64,000 nt of DNA, from the NCBI GenBank assembly GCA_036346405.1, contig CM070561.1, forward strand, positions 6,512,834-6,576,833, read 5' to 3'. This document shows positions 11,680-22,057 of the stretch, one piece after another. The DNA is from Phyllostachys edulis (Eukaryota; Streptophyta; Magnoliopsida; Poales; Poaceae). A model generated the notes under the pieces. The model ran no database searches. It had not been told where the DNA came from and saw only the letters and a list, made by a program, of their open reading frames with translations. Each line of letters begins with the position of its first letter. Positions within the stretch are counted from its first letter, which is position 1. The position numbers were made by a program, and so were the translations under genes.

Positions 11680-12275
11680 TTCGGTGCCCCACGACTTAGC
11701 CTCGTGGGCGCCACCGGTATGCCCATGATTTACTGTCAAGGGCACACGTCCAAGGTGCCCATGAGTTAGCCTCATGGGCACCTCCAAGTCCACTGGGGGC
11801 TACCACCCCTAGTGGCCATTCAATGCCCCATGACTTAGCCTCGTGGACGGCACAGATGTGCCCGTGACTTACTGTCAAGGGCACACGTCCAAGGTGCCCA
11901 TGAGTTAGCCTTATGGGCACCTCCAAGTCCACTGGGGGGCTACCATCCCTAGTGGCCATACGGTGCCCCACGGCTTAGCCTCGTGGCGCCACCCGGTGTG
12001 CGTGACTTCTTGTCGAGGCACACGTCAAATGTGCTCATGAGTTAGCCTCATGGGCACCTCCAAGTCCACTGGGGGGCTACCATCCCTAGTGGCCATTCGG
12101 TACCCCACGACTTAGTCTCGTGGACGCCCCTCCGTTGCGCCTATGATTTAGTGTTGTGGGCACACCTTCAAGATACACATGAGTTAGCCACATGGGTGCC
12201 TCCAAAGTCCACTGGGGGCTACCACCCCTATGGGCCATTCGGTGCCCCACGACTTAGTCTCGTGGCCACCCCTTT
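11680..12275 (+). repeat. LARD array B: unit of about 140 bp, four to five copies
   Basis: Copies begin near 11682, 11825, 11966, 12102 and 12242 with GTGCCCCACGACTTAG. Each also carries CATGAGTTAGCCTCATGGGC, itself partly palindromic, and CCACTGGGGGCTACCA. ORFs here are repeat artefacts. Confidence 0.85.
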
Positions 12276-12600
12276 GATATGTCTATGACTCAGTCTCGTT
12301 GGCAGCTCGAATCATGTACCGTCGACTTGGCTTGAATATTGATCAATGACCATCATGCTCGCATAAGGCTATCACCTCGGGGATCTTAGTATCGAAAGTG
12401 ATGGGACTCTACCAGTCCCTCGGCAACACTTTGATCAATGCTCATGTCAAACGAATGTTATCTTGCTACAAGAAATAAGTGTTGATCATTCTCTTTTCAT
12501 GAGGCGCTCGTGTTATCTACATCCTTTAACGCGTTTAGCTCGAACCGCGACCATTACGAGGAGTTCTACTTTGACAACTCTCATCAAGCCACGGAGTAAG
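12276..12600. other. LARD spacer between arrays B and C
   Basis: A less GC-rich spacer without repeats, ORF of note, or recognisable domain. I see nothing further in it. Confidence 0.5.
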
Positions 12601-12629
12601 AGGAGGACAACCGCCTACTTAGGCTTCAC

Positions 12630-13440
12630 TTGGACGCCCGCCGGCCTCAAAGGCTATGCCTCGGCTCGTGACCTCGCGTCGAAGACTTTGCCTACATAGG
12701 TTTCACTTCGACGCACCGCCGGCCTCGAAGACTATGCCTCGGCTCGGCGGCCTCGCGTCCAAGACCGCTTACTGCCGGCTGACGGCCTTGCCGCCCTCGA
12801 AGGCTATGCCTCGGCTCGGCGGCCTCGCGTCAAGACTTCGCCTACATAGGCTTGCTGACGGCCGCCGCCTCGAAGGCTATGCCTCGGCTCAGCGGCCTCG
12901 CGTCCAAGACTTCGCCTACATAGGCTCCGCTTCGACGCACCGCCGGCCTCGAAGGCTATGCCTCGGCTCAGCGGCCTCGCGTCCAAGACTTCGCCTACCG
13001 GCTTAACCCGACCTTGCCCGCCGGCCTCGAAGGCTATGCCTCGGCTCGGCGACCTCGCGTCTAAGACTTCGCCTGCTTAGGCCCGGCCTTGCGCGCCCGG
13101 CCTCGAAGGCTATGCCTCGGCTCGACGGCCTCGCGTCTAAGACTTCGCCTACATAGGCTTCGCTTTGACGCACCGCCAGCCTAGAAGGCTATGCCTCGGC
13201 TCGGCGGCCTCGTGTCCAAGACTTTGTCTACATGGGCTTCGCTCCAACATGCCTTCCTCCTCGAAGGCAACGCCTCGACTCGACGGCTCTGCGTCCATGA
13301 CCCGTCTACAGGCCGCGCAATGCGCCGCCCGGCTAGAAGGCTGTGCTTCGGTGGGCCGGTCTTGCGTCCATGACTTTGCCTGCACATGCTTCGTTCGGAT
13401 GCACCCCCTGCCCTGAGGGTTGTGCCTCGGTGGGGAGCCT
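12630..13440 (+). repeat. LARD array C: GC-rich unit of about 55-80 bp, roughly a dozen copies
   Basis: The core AAGGCTATGCCTCGGCTCGG plus GGCCTCGCGTCCAAGACTTC recurs irregularly, with spacers such as TACATAGGCTTCGCTTCGACG. Repeat edges vary and the last copies are diverged. Long ORFs on both strands are by-products of the repeat. Confidence 0.85.
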
Positions 13441-13955
13441 CAGCATTCAGTACCTCATCTTCAAGGATAGAGCAACAAAAACCACCACACACGAAGGGCC
13501 AACGAGAAGCGTCAATTTAGTACCTGCCCTCACGTGGAGCACTCACACGATATGGAGTACAAAATAAGCATAAGTCTTTGGGCACCCACGTACCCACCAA
13601 GCCAAAATTGGCTAGGTCACGGGTGCCCTTGCACATATTCCTCAGCTCTCGTGCCTCGCGCTGCACCGAATTAGAATTTGGCAAAGTCTCGAATGCCTGC
13701 ATTCCCGTCAAGCTGGAATTTGGCAAAGTCTTTGGCCAAGCATATTCATCAATAAGATACAAGATCTCAGCACTCTTCTTTTCCCCTCGGGCGTCCTTGC
13801 AAGCACCCAAGGGGCAGGGGGCTAGTGGCACCATAGTGTTGAGTAATCCTACCACCTCGCCTTCACACGAGCTCCGGCCTCGGGGCACCTACGCGACGAC
13901 TTTGTGTAACCGCCGAGGGCTGGTGCCGCGCCTTCATCGACATCGAGCCATCACG
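13441..13955. other. LARD spacer with an internal polypurine-like tract
   Basis: A unique segment. A near-copy of the terminal polypurine tract (AAGGGGCAGGGGGCTAGTGG) lies at about 13808-13827. Two partly repeated phrases (GAATTTGGCAAAGTCT) occur at about 13673 and 13718. No gene is recognised. Confidence 0.5.
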
Positions 13956-13959
13956 CATG

Positions 13960-14320
13960 CCCTCATGCTCGAAGTCCTCGCGCACCCTCGCGTGCCCTTG
14001 CGTGCCTTCGCGCGTGCCCTCACGCCCGAAGCCCTCGTGTGCCTTCGCGCGTCCTCTCACGCCCGAAGCCCTCGCGTGCTTTCGTGCGTGCCTTCATGGC
14101 CGAAGCCCTCGTGTGCCTTCGCACGTTCTCTCACGCCCGAAGCCCTCGTGTGCTTTCGTGCGTGCCTTCATGGCCAAGGCCCTCGTGTGCCTTCGCACGC
14201 GCCCTCACGCCCGAAGCCCTCGCGTGCTTTCGTGCGTGCCCTCACGCCCGAAGCCCTCACGTGCTTTCGTGCGTGTCCTCACGGCCGAATCCCTCGTGTG
14301 CCTTCGCGCGTACCGCGGGA
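13960..14320 (+). repeat. LARD array D: unit of about 36 bp, about ten copies
   Basis: The unit is CCCGAAGCCCTCGCGTGC with TTCGTGCGTGCCCTCACG, in slightly varied order. It is codon-sized in multiples of 3, which is why it gives long ORFs in several frames at once. Confidence 0.85.
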
Positions 14321-14514
14321 AGAACCTACGATGACAACAATGCGAAAATGGATAAGTGCTTGGCAAAGAAATACTAGTAGACGCATAGATTAAATGGAGT
14401 ATAACATCTTACTAATAGATTCGACAGGAAGGACATCAGGAACGCCGTGTACGACCGCGCGCGCCGCGTGCCTCGTGCACCATCACGTGCCCTCGCACTC
14501 GCACCACGCGTGCC

Positions 14515-14850
14515 CCTTGCGCCCGAGGCCTTCGCGATCGAGACCTTCGCAAAACCCTCGCGCCCGAGGGTTTTGCGAAACCCTCGCGCCCGAGGCCCTC
14601 ACGAACCCCTCGTCTCGCGAGGCCTTCACGAAACCCTCGTACCCGAGGCCCTCGCGAACCCCTCGTCTCGTGAGGCCTTCGCGAAACCCTCGTACCCGAG
14701 GCCCTCGCGAACCCCTCGTCTCGCGAGGCCTTTGCGAAACCCTCGAACCTGAGGCTTTCGTGAACCCTCGCCCTCGAAGCCGTCGCAAAACCCTCGCGCC
14801 AGATACCCTCGCGTGCCCTCACGCGCGCGTGCCCTCGCTCCCAGGGGTTA
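14515..14850 (+). repeat. LARD array E: unit of about 54 bp, about six copies
   Basis: The unit combines CCCGAGGCCCTCGCGAACCC with CTCGTCTCGCGAGGCCTTCG. TCTCGCGAGG-type palindromes recur. It is related in composition to array D (CTCGCG motifs), so D and E may share an origin. Confidence 0.8.
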
Positions 14851-14939
14851 TTGTTCGCCATAAACAAACAAGCTGCACGTATACACACAAGCAAAACACG
14901 TCCGCACTGTTTATACACACGAAAAAGAAATCTACTACA

Positions 14940-15720
14940 ACAACGATAGAGGCATTTCAGTCAAGCAGTGTGCAATGCCGAACGAGAGGGGACGGCTCGA
15001 TGCGGCTGGAGCCGGCCCGACACCGACCACCGTCACCATGCCGAGGCCGTGCCACGCCACGCCGGAAGCCGGCGTCCCCGAGCAAGACGTCCTCGCCGAA
15101 GGAGCGGTGGCCTGCGGTCGCCCATAACACGCCACCAGTGCCGCGGTGCGAAAGCCGTGGAAGCGAGCGGCAACAGGGCGGCCGAATCGGCGGCGAGCGC
15201 AGCCTGGAGGAGGCTGGAGCCCGACGGCAACCTGATCCGGGTGGAGGTAAGCGGCGGGCAGAACAGCGTCGGCTTTTGAGGATCAGCGAGCGCTTCGCCA
15301 CCCGAATCGGCGGCGAGCCAAGACACCCTCGAGGCGTCGGCGGTGTGGCGGCTCAGCCGAGGCGGCGCAAGCGTGGCGCGGCGTGACGGCGAGGCGGCGT
15401 GCGTGGTGGCCGAGGAGTCGAGGCGGTCGGCGACGTGTGGCGGGCGTGTCGGATCTTGATGCCGAGGCATGGCCAGCGTATGCCCGAGGCGCTCGAGGCG
15501 GCGTCGGGCGACGCGTGCCGAGGCGTCGGGTCGAGGCGCCCGCCGGGCAAGCGGTTAGCGGCATGTGTAGCCTATGGCGCGACCGGCGGCCGAGGCGGTT
15601 AGGCTGCGTGTGTGGCCAAGCGAGGCCGGGCGGTCGGATCCCCGTGGCGGGCGAGACTCCCGAGGCTTGGGCGCTTGGTTGAGAGAGGTGGAGAGATTGG
15701 GGAGAGATAGAGGGAGCTGT
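14940..15720. other. LARD GC-rich non-repeat block, origin unknown
   Basis: Strongly GC-rich (GGCGGCGAG and GAGGCG-rich) and not obviously tandem. Read on the minus strand, a CT-rich leader near 15700 is followed by a GC-rich ORF starting at 15780 with a hydrophobic N-terminal stretch (FSIFSILLTGFF). It looks like a captured plant gene 5' end, but I recognise no domain. Capture is only a suggestion. Confidence 0.35.
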
Positions 15721-16268
15721 GGGGAAGAAGCCTGTTAAAAGAATCGAGAAGATGCTGAAAGAAGACAAGCGCAGCTCCAATGACTCAACAGCGCAATTTC
15801 AACAGAACTTCTTCGGCCTTTTCGGAGCATCCAACGCCCACTTTATTCTAGTTGGTCCTAAAAGAGCCGAACAAGCTTACGAGGATATGTTTAAAATAGA
15901 TGTCAATCCGGTCTAAAGGTGATCATCTATTTTATATGAGTCTAAGAAGGGGGTGCGGTCAGAATATGACTCTGTTCAATCTGATATGACAAGGAACCTG
16001 GACGCCATATCTGTTCCTTAGCAGTCGACGCCTCCTGCCATCGTGTCAAACGATGGCCGTGACATAACTAGGTTAATTAGACTTTGTATGTTAAGCCTGA
16101 AGATATATTGTCTTCGAGACACAGCTTCAGACACAGCTTTCACCAGAATGACTCGCTCAGGCAGAACGGTGACAGAGAGAAGGACACGACCATCGTACAA
16201 ACCCGAGTATGGACTCTCGCATGAAAAGCACGATCCAAGACTACCCCTTTTGGCGTTCCTCCCGAAAC
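15720..16268 (+). other. LARD 3' internal segment with a short charged ORF
   Basis: A 65-codon ORF (15719-15916) reads KKPVKRIEKMLKEDKRSSND followed by an FFGLFGASN stretch, ending TAA. Its composition is protein-like and unlike the arrays, but I recognise no family. The rest, to the polypurine tract, shows no ORF of interest. Confidence 0.4.
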
Positions 16269-16289
16269 ACCAAGGGGTAGGGGGGCTAG
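16269..16289 (+). other. Polypurine tract of the young LARD-type element
   Basis: AAGGGGTAGGGGGG followed by CTAG abuts the right LTR at 16290, the standard plus-strand primer position. Confidence 0.8.
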
Positions 16290-16719
16290 TGTTGTAAGAA
16301 TAATTCATCTATCATACTGATAGGGTCCGCCTTGAAGAAGACTCGCATACAGATCACAGAAATGCAGTTATACTCATGAAAGACTATAATACCCCTCACT
16401 TGTACTCATAGTGTAGCTATCCCTCAAGGGGTATTTTGGTCATTTGTACAGGCTTGGGAGCCTATAAATACCCCATGTATCCCTCCTTTCAAGAGGAGGG
16501 CTCTCTTGAGCAATAAAGCAACCTATTAAAACTGGTGAGCCCTCGGGGGCTCCCTCTCGGGAGGTAACCCCCCGTTGGCTCACCGACAGGAGTAGGGCGG
16601 TCCTCTCGGACCCCCGAACCTGTATAAATCCTCGTGTCATTTTTACTCTCGTGGACGATGGCCTGTCAGATGGCCGACGTCCACCCCCTCACTTGTGTTT
16701 GGTTTTTACACCTACAACA
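16290..16719 (+). repeat. Right LTR of the young LARD-type element
   Basis: 430 bp, identical to the left LTR by eye except for one A-to-G transition at 16678. TATA lies at about 16462-16470. The target duplication TCCAT follows at 16720-16724. Confidence 0.92.
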
Positions 16720-16724
16720 TCCAT

Positions 16725-16753
16725 TAACTCATAATAGCGGTCTAGATTCTTCA
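16725..16753 (-). mobile_element. Sirevirus-like solo LTR, segment 3 of 3 (terminal 29 bp)
   Basis: This short tail (TAACTCATAATAGCGG...ATTCTTCA) completes the LTR that starts at 3806. The ACCCG that follows pairs with ACTCG at 3801-3805 as the target duplication. Confidence 0.55.
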
Positions 16754-17862
16754 ACCCGCCGGATTTAAGCCCCCTCTTGCGCCATGTGGGAATGCATAAA
16801 AGTAGGTCGTAAAAGACACTCACGCAACCGGGTGGCATGACCACGGTGAAATGTTACAAATTAGTTAGCCAGGTCCTACCCATTCAGAACATATGGTAGT
16901 ACGGTGGGGCTTAACAAGATATGGCTTGAAGACCGGTCCTTAATTGACTTGGACGACTTCCAATAAAACCCTAGGCATCGATCATAGAAATGAATCGATC
17001 TCGTGCATGAACATGCACCCATCCAACATCCATTTCACCTAAGTCCAAACCAATTTTAATTTTGTTTAACAAGTCAAATCATTTTTAAAATTTCTATGGT
17101 AAAGACAATACCATAGAATCATTTTCAAATCATAGTTGAACTTTTGGCTAGAGTTCCCCAAATCAAGATTTTTGGTCTAAGCTTTGACTAAGTATAGTTT
17201 TCCAACATGTTCTAGTCGTACTAGTGTATCGACCAGATTTTTCCACTAAGGTCACAAAGAAATGACAACTTCAATGTCAACCTTGGTTGTACAACGGTAA
17301 TGGAATTAACTAGTAATTTAAAACAAGAATTTAAATCACTTGATTATAAATAAGCACGCAATAATAGTTTAAAACATAATTTAGATTATTTTAAATATTG
17401 GGCTCAAATATGATCAAAGGATGTAACTTGCCTTGCTCAATTAGTTGTTGTTCAGAAACGACGTCGGAATCTGGTTCTCCGAAGTCGTCGAAATCTACAT
17501 GTGAAAATAAGCCAAATTCAAATATAATTCAAATAGACTCCAAATTGAGTACTTCTAGTATAGATAGCTAGATCTTGCTTTAAGATGAATTTAGAAATTT
17601 GAGTCACTTGAATCGGAGCTCAAACGAAGGAAAACGGGCTCTCGAAAGTTTTGAAATCACATGGTCGGAAGGAGGTTCGACTACAAGTGGACGAAAGGGG
17701 GTTCAGACTACCTGGTCGGAAGGAGGTTCGACTGCACAATATGGTCGGAAGGAGGTTCGACTGTAGGACGTGGTCGAAAGAAGTTCGACTACAGGACGTG
17801 GTCGAAAGAGGTTCGACTACAGGCACGACGTGGTCGAAAGAGGTTCGAATACAATAAAAAAA
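16754..17862 (-). mobile_element. Gypsy-type LTR, second piece of the outermost layer
   Basis: It continues the LTR interrupted at 3805. CCCCTCTTGCGCC...GTGGGAAT corresponds in order to the minus strand of 8740-8770 in the plus-strand LTR. The GGCAAGTTAC...GACGTCGG...TTCGACGACTTCGG region (read leftward, about 17420-17500) parallels 7085-7170. The far end contains a short tandem repeat and is truncated at the MULE junction near 17862. Confidence 0.6.
17662..17852 (+). repeat. Minisatellite of about 28-30 bp, GGTCGGAAGGAGGTTCGACTAC
   Basis: Seven irregular copies of GGTCG(G/A)AAGGAGGTTCGACTA separated by 5-12 bp. The motif pairs partly with itself (GTCGAA / TTCGAC). It sits at the truncated end of the gypsy LTR, next to the MULE. 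Confidence 0.7.
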
Positions 17863-18120
17863 CGTAACAAGGATGTAAATTCTTCATAACTCACATCGTC
17901 AATATGGATTACACCCGGGTGACCAGATACGCTTTGGCGACCGGGCTTAGCCGCATGAGCCTTTCCCTTCCCCTTGTCATGGGACTCTCCACGTTGGACT
18001 GGTATGTCGAAGTCGTCTATGTCCTGCGATTCTATGATGTAAGTGCATCGTACAGTGAAAAACGTAACAAGAATGTAAATTCTTCATAACTCACATCGTC
18101 GATATGGATTACACACGGGC
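17863..18120 (-). repeat. Tandem duplication of the last intron region in MULE-1
   Basis: About 60 bp starting AAAAACGTAACAAGGATGTA at 17863 recurs at 18058 (period 195) with a few changes. In sense orientation each copy holds TCCATATCGACGATGTGAGT, an exon end plus donor. MULE-2 has the matching duplication at 52030-52360. Confidence 0.75.
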
Positions 18121-18630
18121 GAGTACTGGGCTCCTTCGGTGCCTCCTCAACAGGGTCCGGTACGTAAGGTTTCCACCGCACGAAGGTCTCGGCCCACATC
18201 GAGTAGTTCAGCATGTACTTCTACTGGATGAATGCCTTGTCGTATATCTCCGGGCTGTTGATCCACTGAAAGAAGTGACAGCGCATCTCAGGCTGCCATT
18301 ACGTGGGGATGAAGTTAAAAATTTAAGGAATTCAACGTGGGAGAGAAATCGATCGTCGCGAAATATCGCTTCGAGGTGGTGCCGCCGCGTAGTGCGCCCA
18401 GCGATGTGTCGAGTGTGTGGACTAAATAATCTCCACCGGCTTGCCACACACACATTACGGGATCGAAAAACGTGGTGGTACTTGAGCATCTTTCATTGAA
18501 AAATCTAGGCATTGTAGATGTTTACTCTTCTGTGCAAGCCACTTGCGCTTCTGCAACACCCTCACGTAGAAGTTTACCGAAGAGTCCATAGCTGGGTATT
18601 GTAGAATTTGTGCTGTACATAACAAACAAG
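17925..18630 (-). pseudogene. MULE-1 second gene, GRF zinc-finger-like remnant
   Basis: The minus strand matches the MULE-2 3' gene in order: the region of the intact RRQEYY-type motif there, the TSPRNGSLRC phrase, and the lysine/arginine-rich C-terminus after a splice junction (DDFD- or TTSTYQ-like, then SHDKGKGK). Exons are broken by frameshifts and the last exon is lost. The family call comes from the better MULE-2 copy. Function is unknown; GRF fingers bind single-stranded nucleic acid in other proteins. Confidence 0.45.
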
Positions 18631-18644
18631 GGGGAAAAATTACA

Positions 18645-21188
18645 TTACGACATTGAATGACGACTGGACGAGCTGGGTCTGTTGGGATAATCCTTCATTG
18701 AGTGCCCAGGGGTCTTGCATATCCTGCACTTGATTGTGCAGCTAATACTGGTACGTTAACTAGTATCCATGTCATTTCAAAAGCGCCACGTCTACCGTTA
18801 CCCCTTCCCTATTCTCTTCAAGTCCCTGTTGGGACCCCATTGCACCATGTTCGGCCAAAGATCATTGTAGTTCATTTCCAAGACGTACAAGTGAAACTCT
18901 CCACTCCATGTACCAAATAGGTGATGCATGTCGTAGTACTCAGAAATGTACGGTGTAGACATTTGCCTCATTTGCGCACATGCCTTATACACATGCGAGC
19001 ATGGCAGCTTCGGTTTGTTGCAGGTGCATGTCGCCACATCACCCAGGATGCATGCATGTTTCCTTTCCCCCCTGGCATGACTGTTGACATATTTTTGTCG
19101 AAGCCTGATCTTGTACTTCCGTCTGAAGCCGTCGATCACCCGGATGTCGTGCATTCGGGCCTTTCTCCATCTTCCGGTCTATGTGCCTCTCCATGTTCTC
19201 GGATCACTGCTTGCCTTCGTCCATCTGTCGCTTGGCTGCGGTGGCTATATTGACAAAATAACCAACAGTGCCAATCCATGTCTCCTGGACGATCATGGTG
19301 ATAGGGAGGCACTGCACACCTTTGAGGACGCTGTTGTAGACCTCAGACATGTTGGTTGTCATAATCCCGTACCTCGCACCATCTGTGTCATAGAGGAGGG
19401 ACCATTTCTCCAATTCAGGAGCATGGCTATTAATCCACTTGGAGAAGCTTATGACACTACTAGGTTACCCCCCCTCCAGAGTGGACTCCCTTGTATGCCT
19501 CGTAGTTCGGTGTTCGAGGTCTCTCCAAATGGACTCAAAATTCCGCCTCTGGTTCTGCAGATACAATGTCTTGAACATCTTCATGAGTTCCTGACTGCGG
19601 AACCGTGTGAACAAGTTAGATGCAAGATGCCTTATGCACCACCTGGATTGCACGTCGTTCCACTGGCGAGATGGATCCGTCTCACGCTGCATGGTGTTGA
19701 TGGCCGCCAACAACCCAGCGTTGCGGTCTGTGATTAGGCAGACGTTGGGCCGGTCTCCCACTACTGCCCTCTTCACGTTCTCCAAGAACCACAGCTAGCT
19801 GGATGTGTTCTTGCTCTCAACAATGGCAAATGCCATTGGGAGAAGCTGCTCATTCACCGCGGTGAGGATGGTGCCCTTGTACCTCCCCGTGAGGAAAGTG
19901 CCATCCATCGTTAGCACAGGATGGCAGAACTTGAAGCCCCTGATGGCCTGAGCGAAATTCCAGAACACCCGGTCCAATATAAAGCGGTTAGGCCCTTTCC
20001 CAGCATCTCCATGGTCAAGCTTGTTTATGTACATACCGGGTTTTGATCTGGCAATCTGGTGAAGCAATCTCAGCACAAAGGTTGTACGCCTCTTCGTATG
20101 TCCCGTACATGGTCTCGATGACCTTCTGCTTGGCTCGTCGGACCTTGCTGTAGCTAACTGGATAGCCAACCTGATTGACGACTTCCAACATCATCCTGGG
20201 GGAGACAGACACGTCCGTCTCAACTAGGTGTGTGATGAGGTTTGCATCATATGTGGAAGTTACGTTCGCAAGGGCTCGCTGAGCTCTCAAGTGTGGTTGA
20301 TCAGTTCCTTGACAGTGAAGACCGAGCCGAAGATCTTTGCTCGGTGAGCGCTGACCTTGCTAGGGTAGCCTTCTACTACGCACTTCACTACGTACTTTTC
20401 TGGGTTAGATCGGTGCACTCGGTACACACGGCTGATGGACAAGGCGTACCGTGCTATACCTTGTTACACGACCACCTTGTCCGGGAAGCGCTGCCCAACT
20501 AAGAGGGTGTTGGTTTCAAACCCCCACTGGGAGCCTTCTTCTTGAGGCAATACGAGCAAACGCACCGCGATATCATCAAGTCTTGATGCCACGTAAGGAC
20601 CACCATCTTGGTGTGCGACCTCGTTAGTACCATCTGAGCTTGGGTCGGTGTCCTCGTTGGACTCCAACCCGAGAGGCTCGTTCGGTAGATACTTGTGGCA
20701 GTCGATGCAGGGCGACCACCATGTTTCCACCCCCTTATTTGGCACAAAATTAGGCACGGGATTTCCCTCCGAGGCAGCACATTCTGTGTTGCCACCTTCA
20801 GGATCAGGCTACGCTTGCTCGCTTGTAGAGGCCCCGGCATCATTAGGGTTTCTCGGTGCCCTACGTACGAAATTCACGTACACCATAGGCTTTCATGGAT
20901 GGCCGTCTCGGGCTGGGAGACAATCTCCATGTACTGCCTCCATGCTATGCTTCCATTCACCTTGACGAGCTCCCACACATAATTCGTGCAGGTGATCGTC
21001 TCGATCATAACTTTCTTCATCGTTGGCTTCGTGACGAACTCCCTCCGGATGCAGCTTCGTAGCTCGTGAATATTCATCGCGTGGAGCCCCTCCGCCTGGA
21101 CAACCTTGTACTGGCATCTCGACAGGTCCAACCCATCGGGTCCAGCCCGTACGAGACCATCGCCGTAAAACACAAACAAGTCTTGCAT
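18645..21188 (-). pseudogene. MULE-1 transposase (MURA-like), interrupted
   Basis: The start ATG at 21188 follows a 3' splice site (CTTTAG) and opens MQDLFVFYGDGLVRAGPDGL. Next come a MuDR N-terminal region, the MULE core with TMDGTFLTGRYKG (first catalytic Asp, about 19900), ITDRNAGL (second Asp region, about 19730), an intact SWIM finger CTCNKPKLPCSH (about 19010-18975) and a zinc knuckle CRICKTPGHSMKDY (about 18720) whose last Cys is Tyr. Stops interrupt it: TAG at 19797-19795 (Trp position before WFLENVKR), TGA at 20289-20287 (Cys position in HTC), and TAA in the N-terminal third. Frameshifts also occur. A functional MURA would cut and join element ends in the nucleus; this copy cannot. 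Confidence 0.85.
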
Positions 21189-21229
21189 GTTTGAAAATAC
21201 CTAAAGCCACAACAACCACTAAATAATTA

Positions 21230-21885
21230 CGAATGAGTTATGCCTAACTAATTCCTACTTAACTAATTACGATTGATTAATTATCACTACATAAATTACT
21301 GTTAGTTCATTTCCACTAATCATTTCTGCAAACAACTGATTATGACTTATTAATTACCACTAAAAAAATTACCAATACTTCATTTCCACTTATTCAATAT
21401 GCTGTAACGATGACTACTAAACTAATTACAACTAATTAATTACCACTAAACTAATTCATTACTAGTGAACTAACTAATTACGACTAATTAATTACCTCTA
21501 AACTAACTAATTACGATTGATTAATTACCACTAAAAAAATTACCAGTACTTCATTTCCACTTATTCAATATGTCGTAATGATGACTACTAAACTAATTAC
21601 AACTAATTAATTATCACTAAACTAATTCATTACTAGTGAACTAACTAATTACGACTAATTAATTACCTCTAAACTAACTAATTACAATTGATTAATTACC
21701 ACTAAAAAATTACCAATACTTCATTTCCTCTTAATATACCGTAATGATGACTACTAAACTAATTACGACTAATTAATTACCACTAAACTAATACATTACT
21801 ACTGAACTAACTAATTACGACTAATTAATTGCCCCTAAACTATCTAATTACGACTACGGTAATAACGACAAAAGCATCCGACAAC
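21230..21885 (-). repeat. MULE-1 leader intron with TAATTA tandem repeats (171-bp higher unit)
   Basis: Short ACTAATTAATTAC phrases are organised into a unit of about 171 bp beginning TACTTCATTTCC at about 21376, 21547 and 21717. In sense orientation a donor (AAAG|GTAGGT, about 21890) and an acceptor (CTTTAG, about 21205) bound it, so it is a leader intron. MULE-2 holds a parallel TAATTA-rich intron. Confidence 0.7.
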
Positions 21886-22057
21886 TTACCTACCTTTCGA
21901 GGAAAGTAATCAATCAAGGCCGAGCGACGAGAAGCAAGAAAACAGTTAACCCCCAATAAAAGTAATTATGTTACATTCTCTGAGTTCTCAGCGACGAGCG
22001 TAAGAACGAGAATCGAAACACAAATGAGATGAGCGAAGAGTGAGTGCCAGAGTTTGG

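Larger units (their letters stand above)
10223..16719 (+). mobile_element. Young non-autonomous LTR retrotransposon (LARD-type), 6497 bp, complete
   Basis: Two 430-bp direct LTRs (10223-10652 and 16290-16719) start TGTTGTAAG and end CTACAACA. By eye they differ at one base (A at 10611, G at 16678). A perfect 5-bp target duplication, TCCAT, flanks the element. A PBS follows the left LTR and a polypurine tract precedes the right one. The 5.6-kb interior has no reverse transcriptase, integrase or protease, only a 28-codon gag-start-like ORF and five GC-rich tandem arrays. It must be mobilised in trans; the shared PBS core points to a gypsy partner. The near-identical LTRs imply recent insertion. 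Confidence 0.92.

Noticed and set aside
12656..13492. ORFs in both directions over array C
   Set aside because: Direct products of the repeated unit without start context or conserved domain.
10223..14850. CRISPR-like regular repeats
   Set aside because: Units are contiguous or irregularly spaced, without constant-length unique spacers, and the DNA is plant nuclear.
13578..15386. Long plus-strand ORFs (271 and 330 codons) in the young LTR element
   Set aside because: They run through GC-rich tandem arrays whose unit lengths are multiples of 3, so several frames stay open on both strands. Low-complexity translation and no domain.
21230..21885. Centromere-type satellite (171-bp period)
   Set aside because: Only about three units, AT-rich short phrases, bounded by splice sites of a MULE leader, and not a long array.
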